Shown here piece after piece: positions 39,067-48,402 of a stretch of DNA of 64,000 nt (positions are counted from its first letter, which is position 1; every line of letters begins with the position of its first letter). Made by a program: the position numbers and the translations under genes. The notes under the pieces are model-generated. The model saw only the letters and a program-made list of their open reading frames with translations. It searched no databases and had not been told where the DNA came from. Source of the DNA: DATBMA01 sp036555105 (GTDB lineage Bacteria > Actinomycetota > Acidimicrobiia > Spongiisociales > ZC4RG35); NCBI GenBank assembly GCA_036555105.1, contig DATBMA010000088.1, positions 1 to 64,000 of the forward strand, given 5' to 3'.

Positions 39067-40718
39067 GTTGCGATCTCCTGCGGCAGGGGGAACCAGCGCA
39101 ACGCCTCAGCCTCAGGATCCAGGGCTGCATCGTCCGCGGGAACCGGGGCGGCCTGTTCCATGATGGCGGCGGCCTCGGCCAGGTAGCGCTCGTATTCGGC
39201 GGCGATCAACTGGGGCGGGGCGGTGGGGTTGCCGACGTTGAAGTCCTGCAGGCTCTGGGCCGGGGCAGGGACGCCACTGCGATGCACCCAGCGCGCGGTC
39301 GCTGCGTCGTACCGGTATTGAGGCAACAGCCTCCACCCCCTTCGGGCGATCAACTCGACCGCCTTGAGTATGTATTCGAATTCCTCCTCGGATATGAAGT
39401 AGTTGAAGTTGACCCTGGCCCAACCCGGCTTGATCAGCTCGCAGCCTCGCGCCACTGCCTCTTCGAAACGGTGGCTGGCATCGAGGTCGATCCCGAGCAG
39501 GCGATGGCCGTAAGGCCCTGCGCACGAACAACCCCCGCGGGACTGGATGCCGAAGAGATCGTTGAGCACTGCGACGACAAAGTTGTGATGGAGGTGGCCG
39601 TCGCCGTATCTGATCACGAACGAGACGATCGAGAGGCGCTCGGCCAAAGGGTTGCCGAGTATCGAGATCTCGGGAACCTCGCCCCAGTAGGCGATCGCCC
39701 GCCTGACGAACGACTCCTCCCGCTTCCTGATCTCGTCCACGCCGACCTCATCCTTGAGGCGGAACACCAGGCCCGCCCGTATGGCCTCCACGATGGCCGG
39801 CGTCCCCCCTTCCTCCCGGTGCTCGGGGTCGGCCAGATAGTGATGCTCCTCCGTATTCACGTACGACACGGTGCCTCCGCCTGGAACCGCCGGGACCCGA
39901 TTGGAGAGCAGGGCCTTCCGCACCACCAAGACTCCGGGCGTGCTCGGGCCCCCGATGAACTTGTGCGGTGAGAGGAAGATGGCGTCCTTGTAGTCGAGGC
40001 CGGTCGCCGGCGAGCCCATCTCGATGCGCAGGTAGGGGCCGGCCGCGGCGAAGTCCCAGAACGACAGGGCACCGTGGGAATGGAGGAGGCTGCTGAGCGC
40101 GCCGGTGTCGCTGACGATGCCGGTGACATTCGATGCTGCCGAGAAGCTGCCTATGCGCACCGACCTCGACCCATATTGGAGGAGCTGGCGCTCCAGATCG
40201 CCCAGGTCGATGTGCCCATCGGAGTCCTCGGCGATCTCGACCACGTCACAAATGGACTCCCGCCATGGAAGCTCGTTCGAGTGGTGCTCATATGGCCCGA
40301 CGAATACGACCGGGCGCGCATGCTCGGGGATGTGGCTCCTCAGGTCGAACCGATCGTCGAGCCCCGCGGGTATCCGCACGCCCATGATCTGGATGAGGCG
40401 GTCGACGGCGCCGGTGGCGCCCGACCCGGCGAAGATGACGGCGTGCTCGTCGCCGGCCCCGGTCGCGCGGCGGATCTCCTCACGCGCCTCCTCCCGCAAG
40501 GTCGTGGTTTGGGCTCCCGTCGCCGAAGACTCCGTGTGTGTGTTGGCGTACAGAGGGAGAACGTTGTCGCGGATGTAGTCCTCGATAAAGCCCAGCGATC
40601 TTCCCGATGCCGTGTAATCGGCATAGGTGACTCGCCTCAGGCCGTACGGGGTCGGGATGGCGACGTCGGTGCCGATCACGGACGACCGGATCAGTTCGAT
40701 CAGCTCGTCCGGAGCCAT
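39063..40718 (-). CDS. NifS/SufS-like class V PLP enzyme
   Basis: The protein has 551 residues. The PLP-binding Lys253 is in FLSPHKFIGG, with Asp/His of the cofactor pocket in ALSFWDFAAAGPYL. A candidate persulfide Cys lies in SRGGCSCAGPYG near residue 407, placed as in cysteine desulfurases. The N-terminal segment YADYTASGRSLGFIEDYI and NTHTESSATG fit the class V fold. About 100 C-terminal residues extend past a normal SufS. With the coupled MOSC gene this resembles the two halves of eukaryotic Moco sulfurase. An alternative is a selenocysteine-lyase- or epimerase-like class V enzyme. Confidence 0.85.
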   Translation of the reverse strand: MAPDELIELIRSSVIGTDVAIPTPYGLRRVTYADYTASGRSLGFIEDYIRDNVLPLYANTHTESSATGAQTTTLREEAREEIRRATGAGDEHAVIFAGSGATGAVDRLIQIMGVRIPAGLDDRFDLRSHIPEHARPVVFVGPYEHHSNELPWRESICDVVEIAEDSDGHIDLGDLERQLLQYGSRSVRIGSFSAASNVTGIVSDTGALSSLLHSHGALSFWDFAAAGPYLRIEMGSPATGLDYKDAIFLSPHKFIGGPSTPGVLVVRKALLSNRVPAVPGGGTVSYVNTEEHHYLADPEHREEGGTPAIVEAIRAGLVFRLKDEVGVDEIRKREESFVRRAIAYWGEVPEISILGNPLAERLSIVSFVIRYGDGHLHHNFVVAVLNDLFGIQSRGGCSCAGPYGHRLLGIDLDASHRFEEAVARGCELIKPGWARVNFNYFISEEEFEYILKAVELIARRGWRLLPQYRYDAATARWVHRSGVPAPAQSLQDFNVGNPTAPPQLIAAEYERYLAEAAAIMEQAAPVPADDAALDPEAEALRWFPLPQEIAT

Positions 40719-40781
40719 GCTGCGAGGGTATCAGCGGAGCCGTCTGCCGGATCGTCCCGGACTGCTTGCCCCGGCTAAGTT

Positions 40782-40794
40782 TGTTTGTTAAACA
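40782..40794. promoter_or_regulatory. Candidate ROK-regulator operator TGTTT-GTT-AAACA
   Basis: A perfect 5-bp inverted repeat with a 3-bp spacer, AT-rich in a GC-rich genome, lies 9 bp before the GTG of the ROK regulator gene. Autoregulation is the simplest reading; it is not proven. A less regular AT-rich patch TTACTAAATT lies in the gap before the ABC genes. Confidence 0.5.
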
Positions 40795-40802
40795 TACGGC
40801 TC

Positions 40803-41945
40803 GTGGCAACGCTGGAGAAGGCGACCTCGCGGCATACCCGCCAGCGCAACCTGCAGGCCACTTTGCAAGCGGTGGTGGAGCACGGCTCCACCAGCCGGGC
40901 CGACATCGCTCGCCTCACCGGATTGACCAGAGCCTCGGTCTCGTCACTGGTCATGGAACTGATCGGCCAGGGCTTGCTGATCGAGACCGGCCAGGGGGAG
41001 TCGGCCGGGGGCAAACCGCCGACGCTGCTCGCCTTCAACGGCGGCTCCCGGCAGATCGTGGCACTCGATCTCGGGGGCAGGCGATGGGAAGGGGCCCGCT
41101 ACGACCTCAACCTGCAGAGGTTGGGGCGCCGCCACACACGGCCGGCGGTCAAGGGACCGGCCGGGGCTTCGGCGGTGGTGGAGATGGCAGAGCGACTCGT
41201 AGGCGAGGCGGACGCCCCCGTGCTGGGGGTTGGCGTTGGCAGCCCTGGGCTGGTGAGCGCGGATGGGACCGTGCGCCAGGCTTCCAACCTCGAGTGGGAG
41301 GAGCTGGCCCTGCGCGAACGGCTGGAGACGACACTGGGACTGCCGGGTGTTGTGGCCAACGATGCTTCCGCCGCCGCCCTTGCGGACATGGAGCGTGGAG
41401 AAACCAACGCCTCCATCCTGGTCGTCCTGGGTGAGGGCGTTGGGGCGGGCCTGGTGATGGGTGGCGAGCTGTTCGGCGGCGAGCACTCTGCGGCAGGCGA
41501 GTTGGGCCATGTGGTCGTCGAGCCGAACGGGGCCATTTGTTCTTGTGGCAACCGCGGGTGCCTCGAGACGGTTGCATCCGTTCCGGCGATCCTGAGAGCC
41601 CTGAATGCGCCGACCGATCTCGATCCAGGGCCCGACCTGGAGGACCTGAGGCGGCGCTTCGGGCCGGATCGAGTCGATGTGGTCCTCAGTTCGGTCGGGA
41701 TGAGGCTGGCCGACGTGCTCGCTCCGATCGTGGCGATGCTCGACTTGGCCAGGGTGAGGATCGCCGTGGAGATCCAGGGAGCCGCCGAAGTCGTGGCCGC
41801 CTCGGCCGAGGTGGTGCTGCGCAGCCGGTTGCTACCGGCCGTGTCTAGGGTCCTGAGGGTGGAGGCAACGGGGAAGGTAGACGACCTCGTATTGGCCGGC
41901 GCCGCCGGACTCGTGGCCCGCAGGCGGTTGGGGGTCGTTCCCTGA
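40803..41945 (+). CDS. ROK family transcriptional regulator (NagC/XylR type)
   Basis: The protein has 380 residues. An N-terminal winged helix-turn-helix (about 20-75: STSRADIARLTGLTRASVSS) precedes a ROK sugar-kinase-like domain with GVGVGSPGLV near 139 and the zinc motif CSCGNRGCLE near 245. NagC-type ROK proteins sense amino-sugar phosphates. The GTG at 40803 is preferred because the region before it holds an operator-like repeat. It stands directly before an ABC importer, GH3, NagA and SIS gene set, so it probably regulates amino-sugar uptake. Confidence 0.92.
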   Translation: MATLEKATSRHTRQRNLQATLQAVVEHGSTSRADIARLTGLTRASVSSLVMELIGQGLLIETGQGESAGGKPPTLLAFNGGSRQIVALDLGGRRWEGARYDLNLQRLGRRHTRPAVKGPAGASAVVEMAERLVGEADAPVLGVGVGSPGLVSADGTVRQASNLEWEELALRERLETTLGLPGVVANDASAAALADMERGETNASILVVLGEGVGAGLVMGGELFGGEHSAAGELGHVVVEPNGAICSCGNRGCLETVASVPAILRALNAPTDLDPGPDLEDLRRRFGPDRVDVVLSSVGMRLADVLAPIVAMLDLARVRIAVEIQGAAEVVAASAEVVLRSRLLPAVSRVLRVEATGKVDDLVLAGAAGLVARRRLGVVP

Positions 41946-42027
41946 CCGACTTACTAAATTCTCAAGGGTTGGCCTCGGCGCTCGTCGCGGGAGGCGAACA
42001 GCAAAGGAAATCGAGGGAGGAAAACGG

Positions 42028-43506
42028 ATGAGACGATGGTTATGGGCGGCGGCGGCAATTGCCTTGGTGGCAGCCGCTTGCGCGCCCGCAGCTACGACAA
42101 CCACCGCGGCCCCCGGTACGACGGCTGCCCCTGGCACCACCGCCGCCCCGGGAACCACCGCGGCTCCGGGAACCACCGCGGCCGGTGGCACCGGGTACAC
42201 GGAACTCGATCAGGCAATGGCAGGTGAGTTCAGCGGGACGACGGTGGAGGTGTGGGCCCAGTGGCTCCCGGGGTCGAGCGAAGCGACCAACTTCGACTTC
42301 ACCTTGCAGCCATTTCGTGATGCCACCGGAATCACGGTGAACTTCCAGCCGACACCCGAATACGAGACGGCATTGCAGGTGGCGGTCGATGGCGGCAACG
42401 CCCCCGACCTGGCCCAGATTGCCCAGCCGGGCAAGATGCACCAGTACGCCGACGCAGGGAAGTTGGTCAACCTCAGCGAGTGGTTCAACGAGGACAAGCT
42501 CGCTGCCGAGATGACACCAGCCTTCTATGAGTTGGGTAGGTACAACGACAACCTGTATGGGGTGTATTACAAGGCCGACGTCAAGTCGATCGTGTGGTAC
42601 CCGATTCAGGCGTTTGCCGACAACGGTTACGCGGTGCCAACCACCTGGGAAGAGCTGACTGCACTGAGCGACAAGATCATTGCTGACGGCAACGGGAACC
42701 CGTGGTGCATCGGGATCGAGAGCCAGGCGGCCGATGGTTGGGTCGCAACCGACTGGCTGGAGGACATTCTCCTGCGCACGGCGTCGCCTGAGGTGTTCAC
42801 TCAATGGACCAACCATGAGATCCCATTCAATGCCCCTGAGGTGCTGAATGCGGCAAACATCATGGCCGACGTTTGGTTCAAGCCGGACTACGCCTACGGG
42901 GGTAGCACCTATATCAACCAGACGTGGATCGGAGAGGCACAGGATCCGATGTTCGCCGAGGGCGGACCTCAGTGCTGGATGCAGAAGCAGGCAGCCTGGA
43001 TCGGCGGCTTCTGGGGTGCCAACCGTGACCAGACGAGGACATTCCAGGACGACCCCGACAACCCGCCGCAGCCTCTTCCGCAGGACCAGTGGGTGAACAT
43101 CCCGGGAGAGGACGTTGGGTTCTTCTACTTCCCGGAGATCGACCCGGCCTTCGGCAAGCCAGTGCTTGGCGGAGCCGACATGTTCGTGATGTACACCGAC
43201 CGGCCTGAGGTGAGAGCCCTAATCGAATGGCTGGCCACGCCCGAGTCGGCCGCGGGCTGGATCGAGCAGGGTGGCTTCTTGTCACCTCTGACCACGGTCT
43301 CTGCTGATTCGTACGTGTACCCCAACGACCAGTTGTCGGTCATGGTGTCGGAGGCGACAGCAGTCGGCTTCGATGCGTCGGACCTGATGCCGGCTTCGGT
43401 CGGACAGGGAACGTTCTGGAGCGGCATGCTCGATTGGGTGGCAGCCAATGGTGAGAACACCGAGGAGGTCTTCCAGTCGATCGAGGACAGCTGGCCTGCC
43501 GGCTAA
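42028..43506 (+). CDS. ABC sugar transporter substrate-binding lipoprotein (AglE-like)
   Basis: The protein has 492 residues. A lipoprotein signal ends with AAAC (Cys18). A spacer of four AAPGTT repeats, encoded by 18-bp tandem repeats (about 42108-42183), follows. The solute-binding domain of family 1 resembles alpha-glucoside/oligosaccharide binders: TALQVAVDGGNAPDLAQIAQ, then YGVYYKADVKSIVWYP. It captures a sugar outside the membrane. GAGGGAGGAAAA is a strong ribosome binding site. Neighbouring NagA and GH3 genes suggest an amino-sugar oligosaccharide. A terminator-like hairpin separates it from the permeases. Confidence 0.92.
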   Translation: MRRWLWAAAAIALVAAACAPAATTTTAAPGTTAAPGTTAAPGTTAAPGTTAAGGTGYTELDQAMAGEFSGTTVEVWAQWLPGSSEATNFDFTLQPFRDATGITVNFQPTPEYETALQVAVDGGNAPDLAQIAQPGKMHQYADAGKLVNLSEWFNEDKLAAEMTPAFYELGRYNDNLYGVYYKADVKSIVWYPIQAFADNGYAVPTTWEELTALSDKIIADGNGNPWCIGIESQAADGWVATDWLEDILLRTASPEVFTQWTNHEIPFNAPEVLNAANIMADVWFKPDYAYGGSTYINQTWIGEAQDPMFAEGGPQCWMQKQAAWIGGFWGANRDQTRTFQDDPDNPPQPLPQDQWVNIPGEDVGFFYFPEIDPAFGKPVLGGADMFVMYTDRPEVRALIEWLATPESAAGWIEQGGFLSPLTTVSADSYVYPNDQLSVMVSEATAVGFDASDLMPASVGQGTFWSGMLDWVAANGENTEEVFQSIEDSWPAG

Positions 43507-43542
43507 CCGTCCCGAGCCGACTCGTTGATCGAGCTATGACTA

Positions 43543-43577
43543 GGGTCCCGGGGGCGCAACCCCCCGGGACCCTTTTT
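43543..43577 (+). terminator. Rho-independent-type hairpin with T5 inside the ABC operon
   Basis: A perfect 12-bp stem (GGGTCCCGGGGG at 43543-43554 paired with 43561-43572) has a CGCAAC loop, followed by TTTTT at 43573-43577. It lies between the binding-protein gene and the first permease gene, only 14 bp before the permease start. It may terminate part of the transcripts or protect the upstream mRNA, giving excess binding protein. Confidence 0.9.
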
Positions 43578-43591
43578 CCTTAGGAGCGAGC

Positions 43592-44740
43592 TTGGCGGAA
43601 GTTCTGAAGGCTGCCCCAGCGCCGCAGGCGGGCATGAAAGTGCTGCGAGCCGTGCTGGTTGCGGGAGTGGTAGTTGTTTTGCTCTATCTGGGTCTGCGCT
43701 TCCTGCGGAATCCGGAGGCCCTCGCCGGCATGAGCCCGACCGTGTCCAAGGTGTTGCAGGGGCTGGTGGCAGTCGCCCTCGGAGTTGGCGGCATCTGGGC
43801 GCTCTACTACGCCGGCAACTCGATCATCGAGGCTTTCCCACCGCGCGTCGCAGCCTCACTCCGCCCCTACCTATTTGTGCTGCCGGCGATTGTTGTCGTG
43901 GGGCTCTACTTGATCTATCCAACCATCGGCACTGTGGTCCAGAGCTTCACGGAGGTCCCGGAAGGTGCTGGGCCCCTCACCAACTACCAGAACGCCTTCA
44001 CCAACCCCGAGGTCATTCAGGCACTACGGAACAACCTCATTTGGCTGCTGGTGGCACCTGCAGCAGCTGTGCTGATCGGCCTGGCATTTGCCGCCCTGGT
44101 TGACAGGATCCGGCGGGAGTCGATCGCCAAGAGCTTCGTATTCCTGCCTTTGGCAATCTCATTCGTTGGGGCGTCGGTCATATGGAAGTTCGTCTATGCA
44201 TGGAAGCCGCCCGGCCAACCCCAGATCGGGATCCTCAACGCCATTTGGGTTCGAGCGGGCCAGCTGTTCGTGAACTTGGGGTGGGTTGAGGAAGTCGAGC
44301 CGATCCCATGGCTTCAGACCATCCCTCTCAACACTTTCGCCATGATCGCGATCATGGTCTGGCTGCAGGTCGGCTTTGCCATGGTGGTGCTTTCGGCTGC
44401 CATCAAGGGTGTCCCGCGGGAGCTGACCGAAGCCGCCCGGATCGACGGTGCTACCGAGCTGCAGTCGTTCCTCCGGGTGACGGTCCCGACTATTCGGGGC
44501 TCGATCATCACCGTCTACACCACCATCGCCATCGCCGTGCTGAAGGTGTTTGACATCATCTTCGTGATGACGGGTGGCAACTTCGACTCATCCGTGGTGG
44601 CGGTGCGCATGTACGACGAGATGTTTCGGTTCCGCAACTTCGGCCAAGCCACAACCATGGCGGTGCTGCTGCTCGTGGCCGTGATCCCGATCATGGTCGT
44701 GAATATCCGCAACCTGCGGCGTCAAGGAGTCGGGGCATGA
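43592..44740 (+). CDS. ABC sugar transporter permease, first subunit (AglF/MalF-like)
   Basis: The 382-aa protein has eight predicted helices. Two extra N-terminal ones (about 17-35 and 50-70) precede the six-helix binding-protein-dependent permease core. The EAA loop EAARIDGATELQSFLRVT contacts the ATPase subunit. The TTG start is supported by TAGGAGCGAG upstream. No ATPase gene is in this operon, so it probably uses a shared MsiK-type ATPase encoded elsewhere. The stop overlaps the next ATG by 4 bp. Confidence 0.92.
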   Translation: MAEVLKAAPAPQAGMKVLRAVLVAGVVVVLLYLGLRFLRNPEALAGMSPTVSKVLQGLVAVALGVGGIWALYYAGNSIIEAFPPRVAASLRPYLFVLPAIVVVGLYLIYPTIGTVVQSFTEVPEGAGPLTNYQNAFTNPEVIQALRNNLIWLLVAPAAAVLIGLAFAALVDRIRRESIAKSFVFLPLAISFVGASVIWKFVYAWKPPGQPQIGILNAIWVRAGQLFVNLGWVEEVEPIPWLQTIPLNTFAMIAIMVWLQVGFAMVVLSAAIKGVPRELTEAARIDGATELQSFLRVTVPTIRGSIITVYTTIAIAVLKVFDIIFVMTGGNFDSSVVAVRMYDEMFRFRNFGQATTMAVLLLVAVIPIMVVNIRNLRRQGVGA

Positions 44741-45642
44741 CCGCCGAAGCGACCACCACCAAGTCTTCGGCCACCAAGCCGAACTCGGCATATGCCGAGC
44801 GGACCGATACCGGCGGATGGTTGGTGAAGCTCCTGGTCTTTCTGATCGTTGCTGCTTGGACCATTCCGACGTTGGGGCTGTTGGTGAACTCCTTCCGAAC
44901 CTCGGTCGAAAGCAGCACCACTGGGTGGTGGACGGCGATCTTCAGCCCCTTCAGCACCGAGTGGACGCTCGCCAACTATCGGCAAGTTCTTACGACCGAC
45001 GGCATGCTTGATGGCTTCATCAACAGTCTGATCGTCACCATCCCGTCGACCATCATTCCAATAACGATCGCGGCCTTCGCGGCGTACGGGTTCGCCTGGA
45101 TCAAGTTCAAAGGTCGCAGTCTCATGTTCGCCACCGTGGTTGGGCTCTTGGTGGTGCCGTTGCAACTCTCCCTCGTGCCGTTGCTGAAGATCTATCAAGC
45201 CACCGGTTTGACCGGGAGCTTCATCGGCATCTGGCTGGCCCATACCGGGTTCGGTCTGCCGCTGGCCGTCTTCCTTCTCTACAACTACATCTCGCAGTTG
45301 CCAAAGGACATCTTCGAGTCGGCCTACATCGATGGTGCCTCACCATTCACCGCCTTCACCCGGCTCGTCCTCCCGCTCTCGATCCCCGCCCTGGCCTCCT
45401 TTGCCATCTTCCAATTCCTGTGGGTTTGGAACGACCTTCTCGTCGCCTTGGTGTTTCTGGGCACCTCCTCCGATGTGTCGGTCCTCACCATTGAACTTGC
45501 GTCGATCGTGGGCTCACGCGGTGAGGCATATCACCTCCTCACCGCAGCGGCGTTTGTCTCCATGCTGCTGCCCCTGATCGTGTTCCTCTCGCTGCAGCGC
45601 TTCTTCGTCCGCGGGATCCTGGCGGGCTCCGTCAAGGGCTGA
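44737..45642 (+). CDS. ABC sugar transporter permease, second subunit (AglG/MalG-like)
   Basis: This 301-aa protein has six membrane helices, with the EAA loop ESAYIDGASPFTAFTRLVLP near residue 190. Its arrangement (SNSLIVT-like FINSLIVTIPSTIIPITI) is typical of the MalG family. It forms the heteromeric channel with the product of the preceding coupled gene. The GH3 gene follows 7 bp after its stop, linking uptake with intracellular hydrolysis. Confidence 0.94.
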   Translation: MTAEATTTKSSATKPNSAYAERTDTGGWLVKLLVFLIVAAWTIPTLGLLVNSFRTSVESSTTGWWTAIFSPFSTEWTLANYRQVLTTDGMLDGFINSLIVTIPSTIIPITIAAFAAYGFAWIKFKGRSLMFATVVGLLVVPLQLSLVPLLKIYQATGLTGSFIGIWLAHTGFGLPLAVFLLYNYISQLPKDIFESAYIDGASPFTAFTRLVLPLSIPALASFAIFQFLWVWNDLLVALVFLGTSSDVSVLTIELASIVGSRGEAYHLLTAAAFVSMLLPLIVFLSLQRFFVRGILAGSVKG

Positions 45643-45649
45643 CAGCAAG

Positions 45650-47215
45650 GTGAGCGAGGCCTTCGACTCCTCGCTGTTGCTCGCCTTCGACGGCTTGGAG
45701 CCGCCCGGGTGGGTTATGGACCGCCTGGATGGAGAGGTCAATGGCTTCACCCTGTTCGGTGTCAACATCGAGAGCGCCGCGCAGGTGGCGGCCGTCACCA
45801 AGCTGCTTCATGGAGCCGGCGCGCTGCCCCGCCTGATTGCCACCGACCAGGAGGGCGGCCAGCTCAACGCCTTCGGTGACGGCACTCCCTTTGCCGGGAA
45901 CATGGCACTCGGTGCCGTGGGGGACTCGGACCTGGCCCGGAGAGTCGGCCGGGCCACCGGCCAGGAGCTGCGATCGGTCGGCATCACCGTGGACTACGCG
46001 CCGGTGTGCGACGTCGCCAGCAGACCGGGCAATCCTTCGCTCGGCATCCGCTCTTTCGGGGAGAACCCGATCCAGGCTGCCGCGCTGGCGGCGGCCATGG
46101 TGGGTGGGCTCCAGGCAGGCGGTGTTGCCGCCGTGCTCAAGCACTTCCCTGGCAAAGGTGAGGCCGAGGTCGATCCCCACTACGAACTGCCGGTGCTCGA
46201 CCTCGACCGCGAGCGCTTCGACCAGGTCGAGTTCCCCCCGTTCCAGGCCGGCATCGCCGCCGGCGCCCGCATCGTGATGATGGGTCATTACGCCTCTCCC
46301 CGCCTGACGGGTCGACGCGATCTGCCCGCCAGCCTGTCGTCGGTGATGGTGGACGGAGTCCTGCGGGGTGAGCTGGGCTTCGAGGGAGTGGTCATCACCG
46401 ATGCCCTCGACATGGGAGCGGTGCAGAGCGAAGGGGGGGTGGAGGTGGCCGCGGCCATCGCCGCTGGAGTCGATCTGCTGCTGTGCGGCAGGGACCCCGA
46501 GGCTCAACAGAACTTGCGGGAGAGGCTGGCGAAGGCGGCGGCGGACGGTCGGATCACCACTGATCAGCTGGCAGCGACGAGAGCCAGGCTCGATCGACTC
46601 CGCCGATGGCTGGCAACATTGCCGGTACCCGGCGTCGAGGTGATCAGATCGGCTGAGCACCTGGCGATAGCCGAGGAGCTGGCGCGGCGCTCGATCACCC
46701 TCGTACGAAACGAAGAGCGGCTGCTTCCGCTTCGTCCCGGGCCGGAGGATCGGATACTGGTGATCGTCCCTGAGACCAAAGACCTGACTCCGGCCGACAC
46801 GTCATCGCGTGAGAAGCCGGGGGACCACCTGGTGGCGGCGCTGCGGGCTCGTCATCCTCGGGTCGAGCTCATGACCCTGGGCCACTCTCCTGCTCCACCG
46901 GAGGTGGCCGCCGTCATCGCGGCGGCGGCCGAAAGCGATGTAATCGTCGCTGCGACCATGTCAGCCAATCCTGGCCAGGCTGCGCTCATCGATCGCCTCG
47001 CCAACGCCAGCAAGCCGCTGGCGGTCGTCGCCCTCAGGACTCCTGACGACCTCAGCTCGTTCCCTCACGTTCGCACGTACATCTGCAGCTATGGCGTGCT
47101 CCCTCCATCAATCGAGGCACTGGTCGCGAAAATGATGGGGGAGGGGCCCTACGAGGGCCGGCTGCCGGTATCGATTCCGGGCCTCTACCCAGCCGGCCAC
47201 GGCCTGACCGGCTGA
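45650..47215 (+). CDS. Glycoside hydrolase family 3, NagZ-like
   Basis: The protein has 521 residues without a signal peptide, so it is cytosolic. The GH3 N-terminal barrel has KHFPGKGEAEVDPHYELP near 165, equivalent to the KHFPGHGD..DSH loop of NagZ beta-N-acetylhexosaminidases. The nucleophile Asp251 lies in ITDALDMGA. His-containing catalytic loops of this type are characteristic of N-acetylglucosaminidases, some of which act as phosphorylases. A C-terminal second domain (about 340-521) is present. It should release GlcNAc from imported oligosaccharides. It starts with GTG 7 bp after the permease. Confidence 0.9.
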   Translation: MSEAFDSSLLLAFDGLEPPGWVMDRLDGEVNGFTLFGVNIESAAQVAAVTKLLHGAGALPRLIATDQEGGQLNAFGDGTPFAGNMALGAVGDSDLARRVGRATGQELRSVGITVDYAPVCDVASRPGNPSLGIRSFGENPIQAAALAAAMVGGLQAGGVAAVLKHFPGKGEAEVDPHYELPVLDLDRERFDQVEFPPFQAGIAAGARIVMMGHYASPRLTGRRDLPASLSSVMVDGVLRGELGFEGVVITDALDMGAVQSEGGVEVAAAIAAGVDLLLCGRDPEAQQNLRERLAKAAADGRITTDQLAATRARLDRLRRWLATLPVPGVEVIRSAEHLAIAEELARRSITLVRNEERLLPLRPGPEDRILVIVPETKDLTPADTSSREKPGDHLVAALRARHPRVELMTLGHSPAPPEVAAVIAAAAESDVIVAATMSANPGQAALIDRLANASKPLAVVALRTPDDLSSFPHVRTYICSYGVLPPSIEALVAKMMGEGPYEGRLPVSIPGLYPAGHGLTG

Positions 47216-47222
47216 GATCACC

Positions 47223-48320
47223 TCAGCCGGCGAAGACTTCCTTCCCGAGCACGATCGTCCTCGAAACCGAGTAGCCGTCATCGACCACGGCGATATCGGC
47301 AGGCATCCCTGGTGCCAGGACACCAGGTAGACCGAGGAGCCGCGCCGGACGGTGCGCCACTGCTACAGCGGAGGCCTCGAGTGGCATCCCGCGGTCGAGC
47401 AGCACGCGCAAGGCGCGGTCGAGGCTGAGGACGCTGCCTGCCAGCGTCCCGTCTGGCAGTCGCACCGCTCCGCCCATGACCTCGACTTGTCGTCCTCCCA
47501 ACTTGTGGGTGCCTTCGCCGAGGCCGGCTGCGGCCATGGCATCGGTCACCGCCACCACCCGGTCTCCTGCGGCCGCCAGCACCATCGCCTCGGTGTCGGG
47601 AGCGAGGTGTTGCCCATCGAGGATCACCATCACCGCGACGTCGTCACGGGAGAGCGCCACAGCCGCCGGTCCCGGGTCTCTGGGGCTGAAGCGGCGGTGA
47701 GCGTTGAACACATGGGTCATGGAGGCGGCGCCGGCATCAAAGGCCGCATGAGCCGTGGCGGCGTCGGCATCCGTGTGGCCGACGGAAACCCCCACACCTC
47801 GCTCGCGCAGGTGATGGATCAACTCGATGGCCCCCGGCAGCTCGGGGGCGAGGGTCATCATCACCACCGGCCCCTGCTCCATCCACCCATCGACCAGGCC
47901 GGCATCGGGGTCCCTGAGGTTGTCCCGGTCGTGGGCCCCGGCCCAGGTTGGAGAAAGGAAAGGGCCTTCCATGTGGACCCCCAGCAGCCGCGGCCGCAAT
48001 CCGGTTGCAGCTGCTCCGGCCGCGGCGAGAGCCCGGCCATAGTCCTCCAGGTTCGAGCTGACGAAATTGGCGACGAACCCGGTCACCCCGGTGGCTGCCA
48101 TCGCCTCCGCCGCGACGACGTAGTCCCCCGGCTCGGCCCCGATGAAGTCGACGCCGGCGAACCCGTTCACCTGCAGGTCGATGAACCCCGGCAGGGCGAT
48201 GCCACCGGTCCCGGCCGGGGCCAGCCCGATCGATTCGATCAGCCCGCCTTGGACGCTGACGTCGCCGGCGATCAACTCGTTGTCGACCAACGCTGCCTGC
48301 ACACCGAGCCTGTAGGCCAT
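47223..48320 (-). CDS. nagA: N-acetylglucosamine-6-phosphate deacetylase
   Basis: This 365-aa amidohydrolase-superfamily enzyme converts GlcNAc-6-P to GlcN-6-P and acetate. HMEGPFLSP near residue 130 (metal Glu), SVGHTDADAATA near 190, THVFNAHRRFSPRDPG near 212 and VTDAMAAAG near 262 (catalytic Asp) are conserved. The canonical HLFNAM motif reads HVFNAH here. It converges on the GH3 gene and is divergent from the SIS gene. An octamer repeat array occupies the divergent gap. Confidence 0.95.
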   Translation of the reverse strand: MAYRLGVQAALVDNELIAGDVSVQGGLIESIGLAPAGTGGIALPGFIDLQVNGFAGVDFIGAEPGDYVVAAEAMAATGVTGFVANFVSSNLEDYGRALAAAGAAATGLRPRLLGVHMEGPFLSPTWAGAHDRDNLRDPDAGLVDGWMEQGPVVMMTLAPELPGAIELIHHLRERGVGVSVGHTDADAATAHAAFDAGAASMTHVFNAHRRFSPRDPGPAAVALSRDDVAVMVILDGQHLAPDTEAMVLAAAGDRVVAVTDAMAAAGLGEGTHKLGGRQVEVMGGAVRLPDGTLAGSVLSLDRALRVLLDRGMPLEASAVAVAHRPARLLGLPGVLAPGMPADIAVVDDGYSVSRTIVLGKEVFAG

Positions 48321-48338
48321 GAGGTGACGGTAACGGCC

Positions 48339-48386
48339 GTGAGACCGTGCGACCTCGAGACCGTGCGACCTCGAAACCGTGCGCCT
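48339..48386. repeat. Tandem octamer array (GTGAGACC type) between nagA and the SIS gene
   Basis: Six contiguous 8-bp units (GTGAGACC, GTGCGACC, TCGAGACC, GTGCGACC, TCGAAACC, GTGCGCCT) fill most of the 82-bp gap between divergent genes. The same word is arrayed in three other gaps of this window. Confidence 0.85.
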
Positions 48387-48402
48387 CTGCCATCATCGCC
48401 AC

